Positions 38,188-48,053 are shown, counted from the stretch's first letter. The stretch is DNA of 64,000 bases from Yponomeuta sedellus (GCA_934045075.1 OW203750.1:6219410-6283409); one strand, 5' to 3'. Notes: a model not told the origin generated them from the letters alone. Translations and numbers: made by a program.

Positions 38188-38365
38188 GGGACGTCCCAGG
38201 GGATGCATTAGCAAAAGGGAAGATAAAAAGTACTCGGAGCAACGTCAAAAGTGCATGCAACGACTTATGAACGTTGATGAAGCGAAGGTGATCTGTCAGG
38301 ATCGTAGCAAGTGGCAGTCCTTGGTCTCTGCCTACCCCTCTGGGATACGGGCGTGAGGTTATGTA
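38188..38365 (+). mobile_element. RTE-like LINE 3' end
   Basis: GGGACGTCCCAGGGGATGC to TCTGGGATACGGGCGTGAGG, nearly tail-less. Confidence 0.75.
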
Positions 38366-38518
38366 TTCCTCACGATGTTTTCCTTCACAATTATTATTAT
38401 TATTAATAATACGTTTATTGCACATAAGGAAAAAACTACAATGGCAATGTGGCGGACTTAAGGCTATAAGCACCAGTCAACCACAGGTTGTGCAAGAAAT
38501 TAAATGGTTTTATTATTA
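38366..38518. repeat. SINE core word and (ATT)n leading into the array
   Basis: CCTCACGATGTTTTCCTTCAC at about 38372 is the reverse complement of the SINE-C core, followed by (TTA)n. Confidence 0.6.
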
Positions 38519-38967
38519 GCGAGTGGTGTGTGAACAGCTCAGATACTAAGATTTCCTCGCAATGTTTTCCTTCCCCATTAGCGAGTGGTGTGTGAACAGT
38601 TCTGATACTCAGCTTTCCTCCAGTTGTTTTCCTCATAATAAGGTTTCCTCGCAATGTTTTCCTTCCCCATTAGCGAGTGGTGTGTGATCAGTTCTTATAC
38701 TCAGCTTTCCTCCAGTGGTTTTCCTCATGCTAAGGTTTCCTCGCAATGTTTTCCTTCCCTATTAGCGAGTGGTGTGTGAACAGTTCTGATACACAGCTTT
38801 CCTCCAGTAATTGTTTTTCTCATACTAAGATTTCCTCGCAATATTTTCCTTCCCCATTAGCGAGTGGTGTGTGAATAGTTCTGATACTTAGCTTTCCTCG
38901 AGTTGTTTTCTTCCCCCATTGATACTAAGGTTTCCTCACGATGTTTTCCTTCACAGTTAGGTAGTGG
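38519..38967. repeat. Minisatellite, five ~92-bp units built on a SINE core
   Basis: Units start GCGAGTGGTGTGTGAACAGT at 38519 (62 bp, short), 38581, 38673, 38765 and 38860. Each contains TTTCCTCGCAATGTTTTCCT, a variant of the reversed SINE-C core. Divergence between units is moderate. Confidence 0.9.
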
Positions 38968-39103
38968 TACAGTTAATACAAATTCACAGTGTACGTAACT
39001 AATACCTATACAATTAATGCCTCATATAAAAATGTTTAATAATTAAGTAATTAGTTTAATTATTTTTATGAAAAACAGCAATTAAAATAGTGAAAATATG
39101 TTT

Positions 39104-39800
39104 GGTGACATCGATTCCTGTACAATACTGCACTTGCCTCAGGTAACTGTAGACATTTACACCCAAATGCCGCACAAACCACAGTTTACTGGTGAGCTTT
39201 ACTTCCCTACAATTTTTTCCACGCCTGAGTTCACTATTGAAACTTCCATACCTAATTACACCGCGGCGTACAACAAAACAATACGTTATTGGTGACCTCA
39301 GTAGCTAAACAAACTTCTATCACATCTCAGTCACTGAACAGCATATCAGCAAATTGCCGCAACATACTCGTGAGTCCTTTCTAGTCTACAACAACTTCTA
39401 CTCTGCAGATCACCATTGAAATCTATATCAATTCCACGCTGCGTCTAACAAAACCATGATTTTATTGGTGACCTGAACTCTCCAAGAAACTCTTCAATGA
39501 TTCAACTCACCAAAAAAAATTGTACTGAAACACCAACGGCATACAACCCAACCAATTTTCACTGGTGACCAGCTCTCCTTTACAATCCCTTCGACGCCAC
39601 AGCCCGTCACAGAAACCCGCATCAAAACAACGCTGCGTAAAACCAAACCTCCCTTCACTGGCGACCTCAATTTTCCTACAAACTCCTACACGGTCCAGCT
39701 CGCTACAAAATCCCGCAATAAAACACCGCGGCACACGACGCAGCCACTTTTTTTCTGGTAACCCTCTCTCCTTCACAACTCTCCAATGGCGTAGCTCACC
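39104..39800 (+). repeat. Degenerate ~95-bp tandem array upstream of the proline-rich exon
   Basis: The word TGGTGACC (or close variants) recurs at about 39104, 39191, 39291, 39370, 39477, 39564, 39660 and 39757, each followed by pyrimidine-rich CTCTCCTACAA-like sequence. Period 79-107 bp. It may lie in the promoter or 5' UTR of the next exon. Confidence 0.6.
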
Positions 39801-39902
39801 GCTCCGGAAGCCTCTCAACGCAACCTGCGCGCGCAGCGGCCACCAATCGTTATCGTGCCTTATCTGCCAGTCGGCAGTCAACCGCCACCGCCGGCGGTCG
39901 CG

Positions 39903-40109
39903 ATGAGCGAGCTGCAGTATCAGGGAAATGGTCCGGAGGAAGACAGGGGGTACCGTGCGCCGTTTCGCAGGCCTCCGCAGTACAGGTGGCCCGCACCGCA
40001 GCCCCAGCCGAGTGCTTTCGCTCCCTGGAGGCGCGCCCCCGCGCCCCCACGCCCTCCGGACTACCGACGCAGTGCCAGCTACCCAGGCAAGCCTGAAGAA
40101 CCTTTCCAG
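39903..40109 (+). CDS. Probable first coding exon of an unrecognised proline-rich protein (partial)
   Basis: The open frame runs from ATG (context TCGCGATGAGC) for 69 codons to a CCTTTCCAG|GTATGT donor, phase 0. The peptide starts MSELQYQGNGPEEDRGYRAP and is rich in Pro, Arg and aromatic residues (RRPPQYRWPAPQPQ, PWRRAPAPPRPPDYRR). It looks disordered, with no signal peptide or domain. The frame is open upstream without another ATG, so 39903 is the first Met. The region is GC-rich compared with its flanks, as a conserved exon would be. No acceptor or continuing exon could be identified in the next 24 kb, which is mostly repeats, so the gene may have a very long first intron. A competing minus-strand frame across the same bases is less convincing. 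Function unknown. Confidence 0.5.
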
Positions 40110-41227
40110 GTATGTTTTCACAGTGGCGTATTGTAGTAGAGGGTTCAGGCTCTATGGTGTTTCTGTGCCGCGTTTCGGAGCTAAATACGTAAGGTTTTAA
40201 AGGCGGTTTCGCGGATATTGGTTAGGTTTTCGAGTGGCTAGGCTGAAAGGTTTTTTCAGGTATGTTTTGAGGTGTTCGTTCGGTCTGCGGACACGTAAAA
40301 TGTACACGTTTCGTCACGAGGTAGTTTAAAGCTAAGTTTGTCTGAAATGTGTGCGGTTTTTAAGATTCCTCGATGTTTCAGTGGGCTGTTAGATATGCAG
40401 CCGCGTTTAATGTGCCTATTTGTATTCCTCCGTCTAGTCAGGCGGCTCGATAACGATATTTACCATAATGATGTATGATTAACTCACATTTCACCGGCTC
40501 ACATCCCACATACAAGCTATAAAGACTACTTCAGCCCACACACGCTTAGAGACATACTTACTGTATTGAATATTTCACGCAGAAACTAATTAGGTATCTG
40601 TCTGTGTGCGATCCTTTTAACCGACTTAAAAAACGGAGGAGTTTATGAATTTGGGGTGTGTTACTTTACTTAACGTTGGTTTCTGTATTAAATATTTCAC
40701 GTAGAAAATAATAAGTTATCAGTCTGTGTGCGTTCTTTTTAACCGACTTCAAAAACCTCCTAGTTATGAATTCGACGTTACTTTTTTATTTTTTTTGACT
40801 TTGTCGTCGAATTAGTTCGTGAAATGTTAACCGGTTTCGCTAATTATTTTTCATTTGTATAGATGTAACGTCCCATTGGTACCAATTTAATTTGATGAAG
40901 AGTTTCAGAGCTATAGAACGGAACTTCTGCCCCTATAAAAGATCTGATGAAGAGTGTCAGAGATAGAGAACGTAACTTCTGCTTCTATAAAGAATAACCC
41001 TACAAGTACCTATGCCTACGTATTTCGAAATTAAGGGGTCATAATCGTTTAAACTATTTCTACGTTTTCGGTGCCTTAGTGTACTGAAGTTGACTTTAAT
41101 GTTTTATTTAAATATGCTCTTGTGATAGTACGAGTACATTCAGATATAAGTATTTACTTATTTTGACTTCTTCATTCATTGATCGAAGGATAGAGTGCGA
41201 TTGCTAATAAAAACTTGTGAGTTAATT
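40110..41227. other. Possible intron or intergenic, few repeats
   Basis: A GTATGTTTT word follows the exon and recurs at 40260. Two related blocks (40560-40640 and 40690-40760: CTGTATTAAATATTTCACG, TCTGTGTGCG) form a local duplication of about 140 bp spacing; 40905-41000 has another short duplication (GATGAAGAGT...AACTTCTGC). No coding exon was seen. Confidence 0.5.
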
Positions 41228-41659
41228 ACAAATAAATAAATATTCATGGACATAATATTCTGTACGTAATATAGAGAATATATTGTCAAGAGGTTCGAAA
41301 TTTCACTGATGCCGGTGAGTCGCCCATTACCTCAGTTGGTAAAAGCGCTGGCACGGATAGCCAAAGGTCGCGGGTTCGAATCCCGGCATGGGTGGAGTTT
41401 TTAGCCTTCTAAATAGGTTTTTAAATTCATGGACATATTACACAGATCTCGTTGCCCTATACTAAGTACAACTTAATGACTTGTGTTATAGGTGCTAACT
41501 CGACGATAGATTTAATACAATAAATACATAGATAACACCCAAGACCCGAGACAAACTAGAAAAGTTCCTTTCCTAGTTTGACCCGGCCGGGGATCGCATC
41601 CGAGACCTTCCGTTTTACAGTCAGCGTGCCAAACCGCTGCGCCACCGAGGCCGACAATT
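41228..41659 (-). mobile_element. SINE-B with a T309 nested in its tail
   Basis: The minus-strand head GGCCTCGGTGGCGCAGCGGT ends at 41656. The tail region ATGTCCATGAATATTTATTT lies at 41228-41254 and is separated by the T309 at 41255-41424. Confidence 0.88.
41255..41424 (+). mobile_element. T309, 5'-truncated, 13-bp TSD
   Basis: ATTCATGGACATA flanks at 41242-41254 and 41425-41437. It begins mid-element at CTGTACGTAATATAGAG and retains the entire tRNA-like unit and the CTAAATAGG end. Confidence 0.9.
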
Positions 41660-41828
41660 ATGAATTCAAATATTATGTTATTCATTATTTAACACAAAAT
41701 GTTTACTTAATGAACGACTAAGTTGTTAGTTTCACAGTTATTAGATTATTCGCAGTAAAATCTAACAAAGAAACTCCGCATTTATGTTTGACTTAATTAA
41801 CAGAGTTTTTAATTAAACAAGTTCGATA

Positions 41829-42190
41829 TCGATATCGACCCTTGTATGTCCTCACTGCTGGGGCACGGGTCTCCTCCTGCATCGCAGGAAGGTTAGGCCA
41901 TACTCCACCACGGGGGCCAAGTCCGGGTTGTTGGAGGATTGTAAGGCAGTGGCTGGCCCTACTATCAGAAGTTATCAAGCCGCCCATGAGGCCTCTGACA
42001 TAGCTTAACGACTGCCATTACATGACAGCCGGCACCAACGGCTTAACGTGCCTTGCGAAACACGGAAGCGCTCGGAAAAATGCCACTAGCGGTAGTCAGG
42101 ACAGTCGCCCATCCTGCAGCTAACCGCGCCTGTTGTTGCTTAACTCAAGTGATTGATTCCAATCACCCGGTTCGACTAGGCCACAAGCGT
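41829..42190 (-). mobile_element. 5S-SINE, full length
   Basis: GATATCGACCCTTGTATGTC to GGCCACAAGCGTTTCTTC, with both 5S-like promoter blocks. Confidence 0.9.
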
Positions 42191-42301
42191 TTCTTCAACA
42201 ACTATTACTCATGAAGGAGTTAAATACTAGCGACAATCCTATCAGTACTCGTTAACATTAATACACTGTTTAATACCGGACATCTGTTATATACTTTGTC
42301 T

Positions 42302-42447
42302 TATAAGATAAGATAAGAATATTCTTTGTTGTATGCCGGAAAATGTTACAGAAACAGCAGATACAGAAGATAAGGTACAATTGGCGGCCTTATTGCTAGT
42401 GGTAGAGGTAGCCTGGAAGAATCTTCCAGGCTACCTCAAATGGGAAA
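42302..42447 (-). mobile_element. LINE-Z tail ending in a perfect inverted repeat
   Basis: Tail AAGATAAGAATATTCTTTGT and GGCGGCCTTATTGCTA. At 42415-42447 the segment GAGGTAGCCTGGAAGA is followed by its exact reverse complement after one A, so the fragment was copied back on itself. Confidence 0.8.
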
Positions 42448-42516
42448 ATTTTCCGGAGGAGAAATAGATACGGGTAGTCGGTAAAAATATTAATATTAAT
42501 AGACATAGTTACGTTT

Positions 42517-42615
42517 CATCATCAACCCATTATGTCCCCACCGAGGGGCACGGGTCTCTTCCCTGAGGAAGGTATAGGCCATACTCCAACACGGGGGCCA
42601 AGTCCGGATTGGTGG
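42517..42615 (-). mobile_element. 5S-SINE, 99-bp 3' fragment, 12-bp TSD
   Basis: ATAGTTACGTTT flanks at 42505-42516 and 42616-42627. It keeps only the 3' end (ATCAACCCATTATGTCCCC ... TCCGGATTGGTGG). Confidence 0.9.
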
Positions 42616-42716
42616 ATAGTTACGTTTACGTAATAATAAATAATAAACTAATACATAAATCATAATTGAATACTATAAATAAATAGCAAATTCACGTTTT
42701 GCTCCTATCATACGAG

Positions 42717-42930
42717 GACGACCTCTGTGGCGTAGCGGTAGCGCGTCTGCCTACCATGCAAGAGGTCCCGGGTTCGAATCCCGGCTGGAAACAAAAAAAA
42801 AAAAAAGTCCAGGTCTTGGATGTTTACATGTTTGTGATGTCGCTGTTTCTGGTTCCCACGACACAGGGTATCCTAGTGTGGGGCCAGAAGCAATGTATGT
42901 GCCTGTATGTAAATGTTATGTTATGTTATG
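42717..42930 (+). mobile_element. SINE-A, best copy, (TTATG)n tail
   Basis: GACCTCTGTGGCGTAGCGGT, B box GGTTCGAATCCC, A-run, core CAGGTCTTGGATGTTTACAT, tail TTATGTTATGTTATGTTA. Confidence 0.9.
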
Positions 42931-43064
42931 TTAATACTTGCTACTATAACTTAATGTTTATGTATATTTATAATAGTATTTATCTATGTAAGTTTATTTT
43001 AATACGTATGTACATTAATATTCAATGAGCACCAACGAGCCGTCTCAATTTCTCCTGCAATCTT

Positions 43065-43195
43065 TCCGACTTAAGGTTGCCTGGAAGAAATTGCTATCAG
43101 AAATAAGGCCGCCAATTGTACCTCTTCTTTTGTAACAGTTGTCTCTGTAATTATTTTGTGGCCTGTACAATGTACGTGTACAAGAAGCGGTCGTT
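43065..43195 (+). mobile_element. LINE-Z tail, diverged
   Basis: GGTTGCCTGGAAGAAATTGC and GGCCGCCAATTGTACCTC. Confidence 0.65.
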
Positions 43196-43209
43196 ATTAA
43201 CTTAATAAA

Positions 43210-43360
43210 TTATTACAATTTGTTCTTGCTATAGCGTAGTGTGAGGCCCGCCACTGTCTTACAATGCTCCACCAACCCGGACTTGGCCCCCGTGGTGGAG
43301 TATGACCTAACCTTCCTGCGATGCAGGAAGGGACCCGTGCTCTAGCAGTGGGGACATAGA
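43210..43360 (+). mobile_element. 5S-SINE 3' third with unusual 5' junction
   Basis: The flank CTTGCTATAGCGTAGTG joins the SINE at GAGGCCCGCCACTG. The same flank joins a minus-sense 5S-SINE near 45136-45165. Confidence 0.8.
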
Positions 43361-43485
43361 TGAGACAGTTTGATACCGTCTCGTAAAGAAGTTCCGAGTA
43401 TAGCCTTTTCCCATAACCAGAGACCATGTTTTAGTGCCATAAGTCATCATTGTGTGTTACAAGCCTTCCCTCTCTCTGAGCTGAA

Positions 43486-43838
43486 GCGCTCGTGGCCTAG
43501 GCGAACCGAGTGATTGGAATCAATCACTTGGTTAAGCAAGAACAGTCGCGGTCAGGTACAGGATAGGTGAGCGTCCCGTGACTACCGCTAGTGGCATTTT
43601 TCCGAGCGCTTCCGTGCTTCGCAAGGCACGTTAAGCCGTGGGTGCCGGCTGTCATATAATGGCAGTCGTCAAGCCATGTCAGAGGCCTTAAGGGCGGCTT
43701 GATAACTTCTGACAGTAAGGCCCGCCATTGTCTTACAATCCTCCACCAACACGGACTTGGCCCCCGTTTTGGAGTATGGCCTAACCTTCCTGCGATGCAG
43801 GAAGAGACCCGTGCCCCAGCAGTGGGGACATACAAGGG
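43486..43838 (+). mobile_element. 5S-SINE, full length
   Basis: GCGCTCGTGGCCTAGGCGAA, TTGGTTAAGCAAGAACAG, tail GGGGACATACAAGGGTTATA. Confidence 0.92.
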
Positions 43839-43867
43839 TTATAATATACTATACTTGGGTTAAACAA

Positions 43868-43915
43868 CAAACATACACACTCACAAACCATCGCCTTTAT
43901 AATATTAGTGTGATG
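43868..43915 (-). mobile_element. HelA 5' fragment
   Basis: The minus strand starts A | TCACACTAATATTATAAAGG. Only about 50 bp remains. Confidence 0.6.
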
Positions 43916-43919
43916 TAAT

Positions 43920-44830
43920 TTGTTAGGTCCGAGCATTGGTTCTAGGCTAATTGATATGGCGAAAATACATTTTCATCCCACCATCTCGGGAAGAGTATTT
44001 TTAATCTTCAATATCTGAGTGGAAAAGCCGTTTTTATTCTCTAGAGGATAAAGTAAATTGAATTTAGAACATCGTGTGCGCTAAGTTTGTGAATTAAAAA
44101 AATATTACACTCAATTTAAATAACTGTAGCAAAGTTACTTTAAAATTTTCTTAATTATACCTTAGTATTATTTTGTTATAATTTAAAGATTATTCTGTAA
44201 TACTTACCTGTCATAATGTAGTAATTAATACCTAAACTGAAATAAAAGTGTACCTATCTTGTGATTGTAAACGTTTTTTTTTGCATTTAGTCATTTCCTC
44301 GCTGAGGTGGAATGAAAAGTTACGTGTTGCACTCGAGTGCAAAGATTTTTCACCTCGTGCTCTTTTGATTCCCTCGCTAACGCTCAGGATTCTAACTTCG
44401 CTTGCTCGGTCATCAAAATTGAACACGCGGTTAAAAAGCAACTTTGCACTCTTGTATAACAAATAACTATTACGTGGTCACTTAGTTACTGTATAATATC
44501 CCCTTCGTCGCCACAATCTTCCGCCTGGGACGTCCCTTAGCGATCTTCCCAGCCATATTGTCTCTAAATATTACTTTCATTAACTGTTGTTGTTGCGCTG
44601 CCCATCTCCGACTATATTTAGAGCCAGAGTAATGGAATTCCTTTTTTCTAATTAAGTAATTTTGCTGTCACTTCTCTTTACATATATATGTAGGTATATA
44701 ACCTTTTTCTTGTTCATATAACACACTTGTTATAAGACACTATTATTTAATATAGAGTAATTATAATCTATGTATGTTTATTGTTAGGTACGTATACGTA
44801 CTTTTGTTTATTTATATTCGTATTTGCACC
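43920..44830. other. Unassigned intergenic sequence
   Basis: 44270-44465 contains short inverted words (GCACTCGAGTGCAAAG; TTGCACTCTTG) that look like an eroded repeat. No gene was seen. Confidence 0.35.
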
Positions 44831-44998
44831 GGCTACCCGTATCTATTTCTCCTCGGCAAATTCTCCAATTTGAGGTTGCCTGGTATTGCTATTAGCCATA
44901 AGGCCGCCAATTGTATTTGATATTTTGTATCTGCCGATTCTGTAACTATTTTTCCGGTATACAATAAAGAATATTCTTATCTTATCTTAATTTTAGAT
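44830..44998 (+). mobile_element. LINE-Z tail
   Basis: CACCGGCTACCCGTATC, then GAGGTTGCCTGG, with a 13-bp deletion before ATTGCTATTAG, ending AATATTCTTATCTTATCTTA. Confidence 0.8.
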
Positions 44999-45007
44999 AA
45001 ATTTCGA

Positions 45008-45166
45008 TACCAACCCTTGTATATCCCCATTGCTGCGGCAGGGTCTCTTCCTGCATCGCAGGAAGGTTAGGCCATACTCCACCACCGGGGCCAAGTCCGG
45101 GTTGGTGGAGGATTGTAAGACAGTGGCGGGCCTTACTCTACGCTATAGCAAGCACAAATTGTAACC
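45008..45166 (-). mobile_element. 5S-SINE 3' third plus shared flank
   Basis: ATACCAACCCTTGTATATCC to GGCGGGCCTTACTC, then TACGCTATAGCAAGCAC, the junction also seen at 43210. Confidence 0.8.
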
Positions 45167-45362
45167 TTTTAAGAGGGTTTTTTTCATTTCCTTAGCTACT
45201 CTAACTGCTTAGTTTGACCTACATGCATGCTAAACAACAAATAATCGATACAGGCGAGCAAGCGGCACGCTTTTCAGCTCTCTAAGCTAGGTTTTTATAC
45301 TATCACAATGCTATCTAACCGACCCACTGAAGGGCACAGGCCTTCTCTCAGAGAGAGTATCG

Positions 45363-45598
45363 TTATCAACCCTTGTATGTCCCCACTGCTGGGGCTCGGG
45401 ACTCTTCCTGCATCGCAGGAAGTTTAAGCCATACTCCACCACGGGGGCCAAGTCCGGGTTGGTGGAGGATTGTAAGACAGTGGCGGGCCTTACTGTCAGA
45501 AGTTATCAAACCGCCCAAAGGCCTCTGACATGGCTTAACGACTGCCATTATATGACAACCGGCACCAACGGCTTAACGTGCCTTGCGAAGCACGGAAT
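45363..45598 (-). mobile_element. 5S-SINE, head missing
   Basis: TTATCAACCCTTGTATGTCC to TGCCTTGCGAAGCACGGAA. Confidence 0.88.
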
Positions 45599-45631
45599 AT
45601 TAGATAAATAAAGAATATTCTTATCTTATTG

Positions 45632-45770
45632 AGATTTTGCGTGCGTGCATGCAACGACTTATGAACGTTGTGAAGGTGATCTGTCAGGATCGTGGCAAGT
45701 GGCAGTCCCTGGTCTCTGCCTAGCCCTCTGGGATACAGGCTTGAGCTTGTGTATGTAGGTATGTATCGAG
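45632..45770 (+). mobile_element. RTE-like LINE 3' end
   Basis: GCATGCAACGACTTATGAAC to CTCTGGGATACAGGCTTGAG and a short GTATGTAG tail. Confidence 0.75.
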
Positions 45771-46255
45771 ATTTCAATGTACACTTTTTCCAAAGATGAA
45801 TTGAAAAGAGATATGAATTTTTTCAATTGATGGCGCCACTGCACCTCGTGGAGCCACTTAACTTAATACTCTCTCTCTCTCTTAGAGAGAGATAAAATAA
45901 CATAGGAATATTCTTTATTATACACTAGAAAAAAACAAACTACATCATTAATCTCTGAAAGGCAGTGAGTGGTAAACTAGAGTACAAAGTTGAGAATGTA
46001 ACAAAATCGCAGGTGTGTTTCAAGACGTAGAGACGACAGCACGTCGCCTTAACATTTTTGTTACAAAATCACCCGTAACGCAACGGAGTAGAGGGCGTAA
46101 GGGTTGATGTGCTCCCGACTGTACCTATGTTATGAGTTCTTCCATTGGCGTTCGCAAACGACAACAGAAGTCTAAACATTGCATTCTTTTTGCCATCCGG
46201 CCAGCTTGGAAACAATGCCCGTTTCGTTATGTAACTACCAACTACCTGTGCTGTT
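45771..46255. other. Unassigned intergenic sequence
   Basis: A CTCTCTCTCT / AGAGAGAG inverted microsatellite lies at 45872-45893. Nothing else was recognised. Confidence 0.35.
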
Positions 46256-46548
46256 CAGTTTCTAGGGTTCCACAGCCAAAGATGAAAATATAGCTAGAAA
46301 TATTATGCATGTCAGGAAAAATATTAGCAACTTTAAAACTGCAGGTGGCCAACATAATGTCATCGTCGTCAGGCTATACTAGTCCACTGCTGGACATAGC
46401 CCTCCCCTAAAGAGCGCCACGTTGTGCTGTCATAGGGGGTAATGTCCATAATCCCCACGCTGGGCATGCGGATTGGGGATCGCAGTTCAGTGGAATTGTA
46501 CCGCAGGGGGCGCCGCTGCCCACCCTCCGGTTTGTGTCCCTTACCCCC

Positions 46549-46673
46549 GGTTTCTCGTACACTAACAAGCTGTTAATCTACTGTTAACAGCTGTCAGTTG
46601 GGCAAAGTGTATACAAAAAAAACAACTGACAACTGTTAACAGTAGATTAACAGACTGTTAGTGTACGAGAAAC
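46549..46673. mobile_element. Foldback element, ~50-bp arms
   Basis: GGTTTCTCGTACACTAACA left and TGTTAGTGTACGAGAAACC right, continuing through CTGTTAATCTACTGTTAACA. Confidence 0.88.
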
Positions 46674-46720
46674 CAGGGGTTAGTCGCTTTTTACGACACC
46701 CGTGGGAAGAAGGGATTTTA

Positions 46721-46764
46721 TTTCAGTCAAACTTAATATAGGTACCTATTAAGTTTGACTGAAA
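46721..46764. repeat. Perfect 18-bp inverted repeat
   Basis: TTTCAGTCAAACTTAATA and its reverse complement with TAGGTACC between. Confidence 0.9.
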
Positions 46765-46819
46765 CGCGGTTCAAAAAATTTGTAAAGTACACTTTGTGCC
46801 AAAAGGACTACTATAGGAT

Positions 46820-46976
46820 TATATTTATTTCGTCAACCTTTCTTCCTTCATCCTGTCCTTATGTACAAACCAACCCGAAATTCCTTTCTGAATTCTAGTC
46901 ACTACATCCACTTTCAGTCCACAACGTTCTCTAATCAGACAATTGCGTATCCTGTCATTCAAAGTAACACTACAAA
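46820..46976 (-). pseudogene. RTE-like LINE RT fragment
   Basis: The minus strand reads VTLNDRIRNCLIRERCG-like and KMDVVTRIQKGISGWF-like peptides matching 29630-29730. It ends abruptly at a T309 boundary. Confidence 0.65.
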
Positions 46977-46978
46977 TA

Positions 46979-47098
46979 CTTAAAAACTTATTTAGAGGCT
47001 AAAAATTCCACACATGCCGGGACTCGAAACCGCGGCCTCTGGCGAACCGTGCCAATAGGTTTTTAAAATTGTCCCTAGCACGGGTTAGTGCACTAAAA
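46979..47098. mobile_element. T309 short remnant
   Basis: TTAAAAACTTATTTAGAGGC and a minus-sense T-arm, then directly ATAGGTTTTTAAAATTGTCC. The core is collapsed. Confidence 0.75.
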
Positions 47099-47102
47099 AG
47101 AA

Positions 47103-47805
47103 CTAATACTAAGTATGTATCAATATTCAAATTTGCACTGGCTACCCGTCTTTCTAATTTCCTTAGTCGACAGTTGCCAGTCAGTGCCTACATATATGAA
47201 AACATTATGTACGTTAGGAAAAATATCAGTAACTTTAAAACTTTAGGTAGCCAACACAATGTAAATACTAGAAATAAACATAAACTTTTGTTCCCACTAT
47301 TTAGGCTGGCAAAGGTTAATACATCCTTCATGGGGCATTGTATACGCTTCTATAATAAAATCCCTGAAGATATATTAAGCTTGCCTGAATCGCGGTTCAA
47401 AAAATATGTTAAGCACTTTAGGATTATTTAGAAGACAATGAGGTCTGGAATTAAAGCCAGTACAATGTATGAGTTCTATGTTTTACAATAATTATGTAAA
47501 CTATGTTAATTATGGACTTTGAAAAGACTAAGTTTGGAGTGTTTTGTCCATTTTTTCTCCAAAATGATCTAGATTTTGAAATGGACACCTAGTTTGAATT
47601 GTAACTTTCACTAAGCCGCAGTTTCTGTGCTACTTTGAATAAAACCTTTTCATTTCCTTCAGCAACTTTCCATCGTAAGGTTGTCTGGAAGAAATTGCTT
47701 TTAGCAATAAGGCTGCCAATTGTACTATGTATACTTGAAATGGTTTTGTATTTGTGGTTTTTCCAGTGTACAATAAAGAATATTCTTATCTTTTCTTATC
47801 TTACT
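47103..47805 (+). mobile_element. LINE-Z 3' end interrupted by CR1-like LINE
   Basis: 47103-47164 equals 23930-23990 of the intact LINE-Z. The sequence resumes at 47652 and ends AATATTCTTATCTTTTCTTA. Confidence 0.9.
47165..47651 (+). pseudogene. CR1-like LINE, 487-bp 3' fragment, 8-bp TSD
   Basis: ATTTCCTT flanks (47157-47164, 47652-47659). It encodes the RT C-terminus: NTRNKHKLLFPLFRLAKVNT, then SFMGHCIRFYNKIPEDI and FKKYVKHF before a stop at 47431, followed by a 3' UTR ending GAATAAAACCTTTTC. A close opposed copy is at 48054-48500. Confidence 0.88.
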
Positions 47806-47904
47806 TCTAAAGGGCCTGATTTCTACCACTCCTAGAATCGTAAATGTTACATTTTGGCGTAATCTGAAAATATTATGACATCGCGGCGGTATAAAAACTT
47901 GTTA

Positions 47905-48027
47905 TGTAATAAAAATCTTTCACCAACCCGCATGTGGTCCTCATGGTGGAGGCCTAACCTTCCTGCGATGCAGGACAGGAGAGACCCGTGCCCCAGCAGT
48001 GGGGACATACAAAGGCTTGATACCATA
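47905..48027 (+). mobile_element. 5S-SINE 3' fragment
   Basis: CACCAACCCGCATGTGG to GGGGACATACAAAGGCTTG. Confidence 0.8.
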
Positions 48028-48053
48028 ACCGTGTCCAGACATTCCCTCACTCT

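Larger units (their letters stand above)
46258..46815 (+). mobile_element. CR1-like LINE fragment split by RTE-like tail and palindromes
   Basis: 46300-46355 (ATGCATGTCAGGAAAAATAT) and 46765-46815 (GCGGTTCAAAAAATTTGTAA) match parts of the CR1-like C-terminus at 47165-47431. Between them lie an RTE-like fragment (46368-46500) and two inverted repeats. Confidence 0.6.

Noticed and set aside
38519..38967. CRISPR-like regular array
   Set aside because: The units are contiguous minisatellite copies with diverged sequence and no unique spacers, in a eukaryotic genome.
39098..39295. 65-aa ORF in the degenerate array
   Set aside because: It spans units of the tandem array, has no domain, and is not linked to the next exon by splice sites I can defend.
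39507..40121. 204-aa minus-strand ORF
   Set aside because: It overlaps the tandem array whose 96-bp period keeps the frame open. The residue composition is Arg/Trp-rich and non-descript. The plus-strand exon with a donor is the better reading.
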